A DNA stretch of 5,243 nucleotides from Oscillospiraceae bacterium (lineage in GTDB: Bacteria; Bacillota_A; Clostridia; Oscillospirales; Ruminococcaceae): positions 1-5,243 of the forward strand of contig JAGDDO010000309.1 in the NCBI GenBank assembly GCA_017848205.1, written 5' to 3'. Position 1 is the first letter of the stretch; each line of letters begins with the position of its first letter. Position numbers and translations under genes: made by a program. Under the pieces are notes generated by a model. The model saw nothing but the letters and a program-made list of their open reading frames with translations. It was not told the origin of the DNA and did no database searches. Positions 1-5,243 of the stretch are shown in pieces.

Positions 1-633
1 ACGGCAGATGCTGATTATACTAAAATGCTTGAAAACCTGAATGAGAAAAAAGCGAAAAGTCAGGTGAAAGCTCCTAAGGATGGAATAATCTGCGAAATGA
101 TAGCTTCAGAAGGAGAATCAAATCCCAACGGAGAAGTTCTTAAACTGGCTGATCCTGACAATTATTGCGTAACTGTAGTGGTAAGCCCTCTGAATGCAGA
201 TTATGTAAAAGAAGGTATGAAAGCGGTTTTTACAACTGCTCTTACAGGTGACAGGAATATCAATGGTACAGTAAAGTCAGTTGCTGGTTTTTACAACGGC
301 AATGGCTACGATGTTGTAATAGAAATAGAAGATGAAGACATCGTAAAACAGCTTCGGCCAAATATCAGTGCAGCAGTAAGCATTTACAGCGCTTTTTGCG
401 ATGATAATTACGCTGTACAGTATGATGCTGTTTTTGAAGAAAACGGCGAGACATACGTTTACAGGGCTGTAAAGAATAAAGACGGATATATTGCTGAAAA
501 GGTCAGGGTTACTCTTGGAAAGAGATCGAGTTTTTATATAGAGGTCACTGATTCTGAACTGAATGAAAATGATATGATACTTGGCAATGCTTCTGAACTG
601 AGCGAAGGTCAAAGGATAAGGATCAGGGGATGA
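1..633 (+). CDS. HlyD/MacA-type efflux adaptor subunit, C-terminal part (5' end outside window)
   Basis: The frame is open from base 1, so the gene begins upstream; the visible part is 210 codons. Residues 1-21 are charged and helical, like the end of the adaptor's coiled-coil hairpin. Residues about 22-52 (VKAPKDGIICEMIASEGE, ending in LKLAD) match the second half of the lipoyl/biotinyl-like domain of HlyD/MacA proteins. About 53-125 fits the beta-barrel domain, and about 126-210 (with YVYRAV and KVRVTLG) the membrane-proximal domain. By family, such proteins are anchored outside the membrane and link an ABC permease to the substrate path; in Gram-positives they serve peptide, bacteriocin or drug export. 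The ABC permease starts 3 nt after the stop, so the two are surely co-transcribed. The substrate cannot be told from the sequence. The membrane anchor and the first half of the lipoyl domain are missing only because of the window edge. Confidence 0.88.
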   Translation, partial: TADADYTKMLENLNEKKAKSQVKAPKDGIICEMIASEGESNPNGEVLKLADPDNYCVTVVVSPLNADYVKEGMKAVFTTALTGDRNINGTVKSVAGFYNGNGYDVVIEIEDEDIVKQLRPNISAAVSIYSAFCDDNYAVQYDAVFEENGETYVYRAVKNKDGYIAEKVRVTLGKRSSFYIEVTDSELNENDMILGNASELSEGQRIRIRG

Positions 634-636
634 TAT

Positions 637-1950
637 ATGATGAATATTTTTGATTATGTTATCTCTGCAGTTAAAAATCTGAAAAGTAATGTAATAAGAA
701 CCTTTTTGACGATAATAGGTATAGTTATCGGTATCAATTCTGTTATCATGATAAATATGCTTGGAAATTCGCTCGGAAGTACACTGACTGAGTTCTTCAA
801 TGCTCTTATCAAAAAACAGTATGCTCAGATCATTCTTGTTCCGGATGAGGGAAATGATGCAAAGCCCGATGAATACGGCTATTATGACACCGGAAACGTA
901 GTATTGTCAGATAGAATACTTGAACGCTACGAAAGCAGAAATGAAGATGCCGTTGAGCGTGTCAGGTTCTGTGACAAGGATTATGCTGCTATGATATCAG
1001 AAGGTGAAAAGGATAACTCTGTCATGGTAAGCGGTGTATCACCATCTTACGATGGACTTGTTGGCGGTGATGTTATCAAAGGAAGATTCATCAATGATAA
1101 CGATGTTGCAAACTGTGTATCTGCTGCTGTAATATCCGAACTTTCAGCAGAAAAATGCTTTGGTGATGAAGATCCGATAGGAAGACAAATATCTGTTGTT
1201 TCAACCGAAGATGGCGGTTATTCTTTCTCCCTTACAGTTGTAGGGGTATATAAATACAGTGAACTGATAAACGGATTCTATCTCGACGGAAAAGAAAGCT
1301 CGCTCCTTTATATCCCATATTCCTATATGGAACATATTACAAATAAGAGAATAAGTGACTCCGGCAGTGTACTGTATCAGGTCAGAGATGACAGAATAAA
1401 TGCTGACAGCAAAGCTTTTTTTATCAGGGATACTGAGGCCTTCTTTGAACAGTATCTTAACGGGACCGGATGGAAGGCATCTGTTGAATTTATTCAGGAC
1501 GATATAAATAAGTATAACTCAATAATTGATGTTGTTACAACTATTATAACTTTTATTGCAATGATATCCCTGTTTGTAGGCGGTATAGGAGTTATGAATG
1601 TTATGATAGTAAGCGTTTCTGAACGTACAACTGAAATTGGTGTCCGAAAAGCTATGGGTGCATCAAATCTTTCCATAATCATGCAGTTCCTTGTTGAATC
1701 TGTAATGATAGTCATGCTCGGTTCTGCTATAGCTATATTGCTCGGAATGTTCTTTATGAAATGCATAGCACTTTTACTTGTTCATTTTGCGGGAGAATAC
1801 AACATTGCTATGAACGTTGATTTGAGTATGTCTCCGCAGATCATATTTATTGCCATACTATTCTCATTGTTCATAGGAATAGTTTTTGGTATATCACCTG
1901 CGCTTAAAGCAGCCAGAATGGAAATTGTTGATGCTCTGAGATATGAATAA
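637..1950 (+). CDS. MacB/FtsX-family ABC transporter permease
   Basis: A complete 437-aa protein with the four-helix plan of MacB-type permeases. TM1 is at about 20-42, within RTFLTIIGIVIGINSVIMI. A large extracytoplasmic (MacB periplasmic core-like) domain covers about 45-295. TM2 is at about 297-325, TM3 at about 346-378 and TM4 at about 400-420. Hallmarks are GGIGVMNVMIVSVSERTTEI at 315-334, running into GVRKAMGA, and the C-terminal end SPALKAARMEIVDALRYE. MacB permeases are mechanotransmission exporters that work with a HlyD-type adaptor and a separate or fused ATPase. Here there is no N-terminal ATPase domain, unlike E. coli MacB, so an independent ATP-binding protein must supply energy. 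AGGGGA at 625-630 lies 6 nt before ATG 637 and 9 nt before ATG 640; either could be used. The 3-nt gap from the adaptor stop suggests translational coupling. The substrate is unknown. Confidence 0.93.
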   Translation: MMNIFDYVISAVKNLKSNVIRTFLTIIGIVIGINSVIMINMLGNSLGSTLTEFFNALIKKQYAQIILVPDEGNDAKPDEYGYYDTGNVVLSDRILERYESRNEDAVERVRFCDKDYAAMISEGEKDNSVMVSGVSPSYDGLVGGDVIKGRFINDNDVANCVSAAVISELSAEKCFGDEDPIGRQISVVSTEDGGYSFSLTVVGVYKYSELINGFYLDGKESSLLYIPYSYMEHITNKRISDSGSVLYQVRDDRINADSKAFFIRDTEAFFEQYLNGTGWKASVEFIQDDINKYNSIIDVVTTIITFIAMISLFVGGIGVMNVMIVSVSERTTEIGVRKAMGASNLSIIMQFLVESVMIVMLGSAIAILLGMFFMKCIALLLVHFAGEYNIAMNVDLSMSPQIIFIAILFSLFIGIVFGISPALKAARMEIVDALRYE

Positions 1951-1984
1951 GATTATATAATTAAAAAAATTACACAAAAAAGTA
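1951..1984 (+). promoter_or_regulatory. A-tract-rich region upstream of the -35 box (UP-element-like)
   Basis: The 34 nt between the permease stop and the -35 box are almost all A/T. They include an A7 run (1963-1969) and an A6 run (1976-1981), whose centres are about 12 nt apart, roughly one helical turn. Such A-tracts next to a -35 box commonly raise sigma-A promoter strength by contacting the RNA polymerase alpha subunit. That role is inferred. No GC-rich terminator hairpin for the export cassette is visible in this stretch. Confidence 0.45.
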
Positions 1985-2013
1985 TTGATTTTTGATCGGT
2001 TTTATGGTATAAT
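1985..2013 (+). promoter_or_regulatory. Sigma-A promoter of the PHP/TSCPD unit
   Basis: The -35 box TTGATT (1985-1990; 4 of 6 consensus bases) is followed by exactly 17 nt and a perfect -10 box TATAAT (2008-2013). TGG at 2005-2007 makes it an extended -10 (TGnTATAAT). Transcription should start at about 2019-2021, leaving a leader of roughly 65 nt before ATG 2087. This separates the PHP gene from the export cassette and excludes translation from the in-frame TTG at 1985, which is the -35 box itself. Confidence 0.85.
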
Positions 2014-2037
2014 TTTAAAGACAATTTTTTACAGACT

Positions 2038-2065
2038 AAAAGATGCCCCATCACAGCATCTTTTT
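2038..2065 (+). promoter_or_regulatory. 5'-leader hairpin with T-tract (attenuator or weak terminator candidate)
   Basis: AAAAGATGC (2038-2046) is perfectly complementary to GCATCTTTT (2056-2064), across a 9-nt loop, and one more T follows. The 9-bp stem has only three G-C pairs, and its A/U half supplies the T-tract, so it would be a weak terminator. It lies about 20 nt after the predicted transcription start and ends just before the Shine-Dalgarno at 2070. It could stop read-through from the export cassette, attenuate the PHP unit, or shape access to the ribosome-binding site. The pairing is seen; the role is inferred. Confidence 0.5.
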
Positions 2066-2069
2066 CGGG

Positions 2070-2074
2070 AAGGA
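2070..2074 (+). promoter_or_regulatory. Ribosome-binding site that decides the PHP gene start
   Basis: AAGGA at 2070-2074 pairs perfectly with part of the anti-Shine-Dalgarno. It directly abuts ATG 2075 (spacing 0, not usable), but lies 12 nt before the in-frame ATG 2087, where the protein reads MKIDLHCHT, a common beginning for PHP proteins. This favours 2087. A poorer match, GGGA at 2067-2070, could serve 2075 with 4 nt spacing, so that start is not excluded. Confidence 0.6.
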
Positions 2075-2086
2075 ATGAGTAAACCA

Positions 2087-2989
2087 ATGAAAATCGATCT
2101 GCACTGTCATACGACTTTATCTGACGGATCGCTTGGAATCGAAGATGTAATCGCACAGGCAAAGAAAACAGGGATAGACGTGCTATCAATAACTGACCAC
2201 GACACCCTTTCATCATATTCAAGAGCAGCAGTACTTGCTGAAAGATACGGCGTAAAGATAATTCAGGGCGTTGAAATGTCCGCATGGGACAAACAGAGAA
2301 ACCAGAAGGTTCATATTCTCTGCTATGCGCCGAAGAAGCCGGACAGACTTGAAGGTCTCTGCCTCAAGTGCTGTGAGATAAGAAAATCATGTTCAAAGGA
2401 AATGATCGATAAAGTCAGAGAGCTTTATCCTATAAGCGAAGAAAGCGTACTCAAGCATGCTACAGGAAGCAAGAGTATTTTCAAACAGCACATCATGCGT
2501 GCGCTTATCGAATACGGCTATGCACTCGAATTCTACGGCGCGCTCAACGATGAACTCTTTAATCTGAAAAACGGCACCTGTCTCGTTGAACGTGAATATC
2601 CGGACGTTAAGTTCGTTCTCGAACTTATACGTGCTGCCCGCGGCGTTTCCGTAATGGCACATCCGGTACAGTACGACAACATCGAACTTCTCGAAGAACT
2701 TGCTGCCGAAGGCAAGATCGACGGCGTTGAGATCGGTCACTATACTGCAGACGAGGCTGCAAGAAGCAGAATGCAGGAAATAGCCGACAAGTACGATCTT
2801 ATAGTAACAGGCGGTTCCGACTTCCACGGCCTTTACAACGCAAAGCCTACATACCTCGGAAGCGAAACAACAACAAAGGAAAATTTCGACAGAATAATCA
2901 GGCTTTCAAACAAGAGAGCATCTGAAGACAAGGCGCCGGCTGCACCAAAAGCAGATGAAAAACCGGCTGCACCTGCAAAAGGAGAGTAA
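2087..2989 (+). CDS. PHP-domain phosphoesterase (YciV/RNase AM-like)
   Basis: A 300-aa cytosolic protein with a full set of PHP metal-binding motifs. DLHCHTTLSDG gives H6, H8 and D13; SITDHDT gives D37 and H38; QGVEMSA gives E63; VHILCY gives H76; VMAHPVQY gives H192; and TGGSDFHG gives D245 and H247. Motif order and length fit the YciV/TrpH group, whose studied members are metal-dependent 5'-3' exoribonucleases or 3',5'-nucleotide bisphosphate phosphatases. That activity is likely here but not proven. An insertion at about 84-185 between the metal motifs carries a cysteine cluster (C92, C95, C96, C102). The last 25 residues (276-300) are a Lys/Ala/Pro/Glu tail, probably disordered and absent from the core family. 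The start follows AAGGA at 2070-2074; ATG 2075 would add only MSKP. The TSCPD gene follows 5 nt after the stop, and both are expressed from the promoter at 1985. Confidence 0.9.
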   Translation: MKIDLHCHTTLSDGSLGIEDVIAQAKKTGIDVLSITDHDTLSSYSRAAVLAERYGVKIIQGVEMSAWDKQRNQKVHILCYAPKKPDRLEGLCLKCCEIRKSCSKEMIDKVRELYPISEESVLKHATGSKSIFKQHIMRALIEYGYALEFYGALNDELFNLKNGTCLVEREYPDVKFVLELIRAARGVSVMAHPVQYDNIELLEELAAEGKIDGVEIGHYTADEAARSRMQEIADKYDLIVTGGSDFHGLYNAKPTYLGSETTTKENFDRIIRLSNKRASEDKAPAAPKADEKPAAPAKGE

Positions 2990-2994
2990 ACTGC

Positions 2995-3237
2995 ATGAAC
3001 GTAAACTTCACACCAAAGGGCGTATGCGCAAGAAACATGAGCTTCGACATTGAAGACGGAGTAATAAGAAACCTTAAAGTAACAGGCGGATGCAACGGAA
3101 ACCTCAAGGGTATTGCAAGTCTTGTCGAAGGCATGAAGATCGAAGATGTTGCCGCAAAACTTGAAGGCATCGACTGCAACGGCAAGGGCACATCATGTCC
3201 TGACCAGCTCGCCAAGGCTGTAAGAGCATATTTATGA
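2995..3237 (+). CDS. TSCPD-domain protein, TIGR03905 family
   Basis: An 80-aa protein that fills the usual length of the TIGR03905 family end to end. It starts MNVNFTPKGVCARNM and carries KVTGGCNGNLKGI, then the naming motif TSCPDQLAKAV at the C terminus. Four cysteines (C11, C33, C61, C68) fall at the conserved motif positions and could bind a metal such as zinc; that is inferred from the related TSCPD domain at the C terminus of some class II ribonucleotide reductases. The family's role is unknown, and it has no catalytic motif I can name. AAGGAG at 2979-2984 ends 10 nt before the ATG and overlaps the end of the PHP gene, so the two are translated from one message. A terminator follows at 3301-3337. 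Confidence 0.92.
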   Translation: MNVNFTPKGVCARNMSFDIEDGVIRNLKVTGGCNGNLKGIASLVEGMKIEDVAAKLEGIDCNGKGTSCPDQLAKAVRAYL

Positions 3238-3300
3238 TCAGATGAAGAGACACTGATCTGCTTAAAGACCGGTGAACTCTTTGTGAACAGATAAACTATC
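3238..3300 (+). repeat. Spacer with short repeats between TSCPD gene and terminator
   Basis: No gene is seen here. GATCAG (3236-3241, overlapping the stop codon) can pair with CTGATC (3253-3258) in a small hairpin. The hexamer GTGAAC occurs at 3272-3277 and 3283-3288, one helical turn (11 nt) apart, as might be seen in an operator. AGACCGGTG at 3266-3274 is repeated at 3301-3309 inside the terminator stem. Because ACCGGT is its own reverse complement, the first copy could compete for the terminator strands. No convincing promoter was found here. Confidence 0.4.
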
Positions 3301-3337
3301 AGACCGGTGCAGCCATTTGTGCTGTACCGGTTTCTTT
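3301..3337 (+). terminator. Rho-independent terminator after the PHP/TSCPD unit
   Basis: ACCGGTGCAGC (3303-3313) pairs with GCTGTACCGGT (3321-3331) with one G-U pair and a 7-nt loop (3314-3320). A3301 and G3302 extend the stem to 13 pairs with T3333 and T3332. The 3' side runs into TTTCTTT (3331-3337). A GC-rich stem followed by a T-tract is a classical intrinsic terminator, and it separates this unit from the secretion gene that begins 37 nt later. Confidence 0.85.
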
Positions 3338-3374
3338 CGGGATAACAGAAAAAAATAGATATCAGGCGGAGAAA

Positions 3375-5243
3375 ATGTACTATTCAATACAGCTGATTTT
3401 CGGAGACAGAGTCTGTGAGCGTATTCTGTCACTTGATGACGGAAATGAAAGCTTCATAGATATTTCTGATCTTACAAAGAAGAAAGACTGCGTGATTTCC
3501 TTTGAAAAGTCCGGAGGAAAGCTGCGCATAAAAAATGACGGCAGCATCCTTGTTACAGGTGATGACGTTATACGCGACGGACACTGCAATGAAATAGAGA
3601 TAAAAGGCACTGTACTCACCGGTGCCCTGTTTGTGTCTGAACTTGACGAAAATTCCGTCTGCTTTGAAAGTTTCTGTCCTGAAAGATCAGTCATCGCAGG
3701 AAGCGGGAACGACTGCGACATTATCATAAAAGGCGATTACATAAGCCGCAGACACGCTGAGATAAGCTGCGACGGAGGCGTGTTCAGCATTAAGGATATC
3801 AGCGAGAACGGCATTTTTGTAAACGGAAAAAAGATAGACGGAAAACGCCAGCTTGATCCCTTCGATATTATCTGGATTTTCGGTGCAAAGATCGTGTTTG
3901 CCGGAGATTCCATAGCAGTTCAGAAGAACAGCTTTTTCGCAGGGCACAGACTCGTAAGTGCAGATACCGGATATGAAACTGCGTCCGGCAGAAAGAATGC
4001 GGCGGTAAAGAACGGAAGTCTGCGCAGCTTTTCTCTTTCGGAAAAGGACTGTGAAGCAGAACTTGAACTTCCTGCATCCGTGACAGCGGGACGGAAGAAA
4101 CACGGAGTTTCTGAAATAATGAAGACGGCGGTTCCTGCATCGGCGGTACTTTCAGCTGCAGCAGCCTTAAGGGGAGCACTTACTGTTCCCCAGACCCTTG
4201 CGGCCTTTGCTGCCGGCACAGCCGCTGTTACGGGCATCTGGCTCGGAGCCGAACGTGTTGCCGGTATGGTAACTGCAAAGCGCGACAGTTCGGACAGACA
4301 GGACGAACTTAAAAAATATGAGGGATTGCTTGCCGAAAAGCAGGAAAACTTCCGCCTGATGATGAACGAGCGTTTTCCGGATGCCAGAGAAGCAGCCCAT
4401 ATGTTCGCTGAAGGACGAAGAAGGATAGTTCCGCCCTCTGACGAGGATTTCCTCAAGGTGCGCATCGGTACGGGAAAAGCATCTTTTGAAAGGTTCATAA
4501 AGACCGGCGGTACCCTGGACAAACAGCTCGAGGAGCTTGTGAAGAAATACCGTTATGCCGGCGGCGTTCCCGCAGAAGCAGACCTGAAAACGGGAAAGGT
4601 CTTTCATGTGGCCGGAAAACGTGAAGCGGTAACGGAATTCATACGCAGCATGGCGGTGAAGATATCTGCCTCGTTCGATCCTGAGAATGTAAAGATGATG
4701 TTCATTTTACCGGAGGGTGATCCGGACGGCGTGTCTTTTGTAAAATGGCTGCCCCATACTTTTTCATCTGACAGAAAGACCCGTTTCACCGGCTTTGATG
4801 ATCTTTCGGCAGTGCGCATGCAAGAAATGTTCTCATCGTATTTAAAGCGTGAGACCATGAACCATTATCTGATCGTTTTCGCTTCAGATGATTCTCTGCT
4901 CTCATCTTCTGAAGTGAAGAAATATCTTAATTCCGACAGGGAAGGAAAGATAGTTTTCATCATAGGCAGATATTCAGATGAGGAGAACCTTGCCTTTTCA
5001 GGTCCTGAGAAAACAGTCCTTACGGGCAGTGAAGACAGAAGTGAGAGCATCAGCCCTGAAAGCGCTCTTTCCTATGCAAGACTGATGGCGGGTTCCAATG
5101 CCGGTGATGATGGGCGAGAAAGTCTTCCTGACACTCTTTCCTTTACCGGAATGTATGAAAATTTTGATGAGGATATAAATGATATAAGCGGGCGCTGGGA
5201 AAGAAACAGATCCTACGAGAACATAAGGGCGCTCATAGGAACC
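3375..5243 (+). CDS. essC: EssC/YukB-like type VII secretion ATPase, N-terminal 623 residues (3' end outside window)
   Basis: The frame stays open for 623 codons to the right edge. Residues 1-95 are beta-rich and may be a degenerate first FHA domain. Residues 104-178 form a recognisable FHA domain (SRRHAEI at 124-130, NGIFVNGKKI at 145-154). Two Ala-rich hydrophobic stretches (about 251-268 and 272-298) fit the EssC membrane hairpin. After them come the family blocks KQENFRLMMNERFPDA, DEDFLKVRIGTG (357-368), KWLPHTF (457-463, in the degenerate D0 region) and SLPDTLSFTGMYE through GRWERNRSYENI (583-617). That last block directly precedes the first FtsK/SpoIIIE ATPase domain, so Walker A should lie just past the edge; EssC proteins usually reach about 1,450-1,500 aa. 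The family powers export of WXG100 and LXG proteins at the membrane. ATG 3375 follows AGGCGGAG (3364-3371); GGAG is only 3 nt from the ATG. The symbol is by family resemblance. Confidence 0.87.
   Translation, partial: MYYSIQLIFGDRVCERILSLDDGNESFIDISDLTKKKDCVISFEKSGGKLRIKNDGSILVTGDDVIRDGHCNEIEIKGTVLTGALFVSELDENSVCFESFCPERSVIAGSGNDCDIIIKGDYISRRHAEISCDGGVFSIKDISENGIFVNGKKIDGKRQLDPFDIIWIFGAKIVFAGDSIAVQKNSFFAGHRLVSADTGYETASGRKNAAVKNGSLRSFSLSEKDCEAELELPASVTAGRKKHGVSEIMKTAVPASAVLSAAAALRGALTVPQTLAAFAAGTAAVTGIWLGAERVAGMVTAKRDSSDRQDELKKYEGLLAEKQENFRLMMNERFPDAREAAHMFAEGRRRIVPPSDEDFLKVRIGTGKASFERFIKTGGTLDKQLEELVKKYRYAGGVPAEADLKTGKVFHVAGKREAVTEFIRSMAVKISASFDPENVKMMFILPEGDPDGVSFVKWLPHTFSSDRKTRFTGFDDLSAVRMQEMFSSYLKRETMNHYLIVFASDDSLLSSSEVKKYLNSDREGKIVFIIGRYSDEENLAFSGPEKTVLTGSEDRSESISPESALSYARLMAGSNAGDDGRESLPDTLSFTGMYENFDEDINDISGRWERNRSYENIRALIGT

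Noticed and set aside
277..612. Minus-strand open frame opposite the adaptor gene
   Set aside because: It overlaps a conserved HlyD/MacA domain on the + strand and resembles no family.
1951..1984. Terminator for the export cassette directly after the permease
   Set aside because: The stretch is almost all A/T and offers only weak AT palindromes without a GC-rich stem; an upstream promoter element explains it better.
1953..2285. Minus-strand open frame across the promoter and early PHP gene
   Set aside because: It covers the PHP promoter, leader hairpin and first metal motifs; no domain or minus-strand start signal was recognised.
2393..2827. Minus-strand open frame of 144 codons opposite the PHP gene
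   Set aside because: It is antisense to conserved PHP motifs, has no domain of its own and no good ribosome-binding site noticed. It is a mirror of the real gene.
412..3250. Mobile element, CRISPR array or tRNA in the left and middle part
   Set aside because: No terminal inverted repeats, transposase, regular repeats or tRNA-like fold were seen; the stretch is accounted for by three coding genes and their control sites.
3317..3346. Possible promoter for the EssC-like gene (TTGTGC, 18 nt, GATAAC)
   Set aside because: Only 3 of 6 and 4 of 6 bases match consensus, and the -35 lies in the terminator loop and stem. It is too weak to list as a feature.
3238..3374. Riboswitch in the 137-nt spacer before the EssC-like gene
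   Set aside because: No known riboswitch core was recognised. The main structure is a simple terminator with short repeats, so only the alternative-pairing idea is kept as a finding.
3920..4522. Long minus-strand open frame (200 codons) opposite the EssC-like gene
   Set aside because: It lies wholly inside a strongly supported + strand gene, has no recognisable domain, and is Ser/Ala-rich as expected of a reversed coding frame. Other minus-strand frames at 3380-5050 were dropped for the same reason.

Overview
The window looks like chromosomal DNA of a Gram-positive anaerobe of the Clostridia, most likely Ruminococcus or a close relative in the Oscillospiraceae. This is inferred from three things: an EssC-type (Firmicutes, T7SSb) secretion ATPase, a small TIGR03905/TSCPD protein beside a PHP phosphoesterase, and classical sigma-A promoter and Shine-Dalgarno signals. 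No rRNA, tRNA, CRISPR array or insertion sequence was seen. All recognised genes lie on the + strand and fill nearly the whole window.

Region 1 (1-1950) is the end of an export cassette: the C-terminal part of a HlyD/MacA-type adaptor, then, 3 nt later, a complete MacB/FtsX-type ABC permease. They would form the extracytoplasmic and membrane parts of one efflux or peptide-export pump. The ATP-binding subunit is not fused to the permease and is not between the two genes, so it should lie upstream of the window or elsewhere.

Region 2 (1951-3337) is a separate two-gene unit. A strong promoter (TTGATT-N17-TATAAT with an extended -10, behind A-tracts) drives a PHP-domain phosphoesterase of the YciV/RNase AM type, followed 5 nt later by an 80-aa TSCPD protein. 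A hairpin sits in the 5' leader, and a strong intrinsic terminator closes the unit. The promoter shows that the longest open frame (from TTG at 1985) cannot be the real protein, because that TTG is the -35 box. The true start is near 2087.

Region 3 (3375 to the right edge) is the first 623 codons of an EssC/YukB-like type VII secretion ATPase: an FHA region, a membrane hairpin, and the conserved stretch leading to the first FtsK/SpoIIIE ATPase domain. It is cut off just before the Walker A motif. It starts 37 nt after the terminator, so it probably opens a type VII secretion locus continuing to the right. This is the most interesting part of the window, but the effectors, WXG100 proteins and other components are not visible here.

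Base composition changes across the window: 17 of 60 bases are G/C at 661-720, against 34 of 60 at 4561-4620. The export cassette and the secretion locus therefore probably have different histories or expression constraints.
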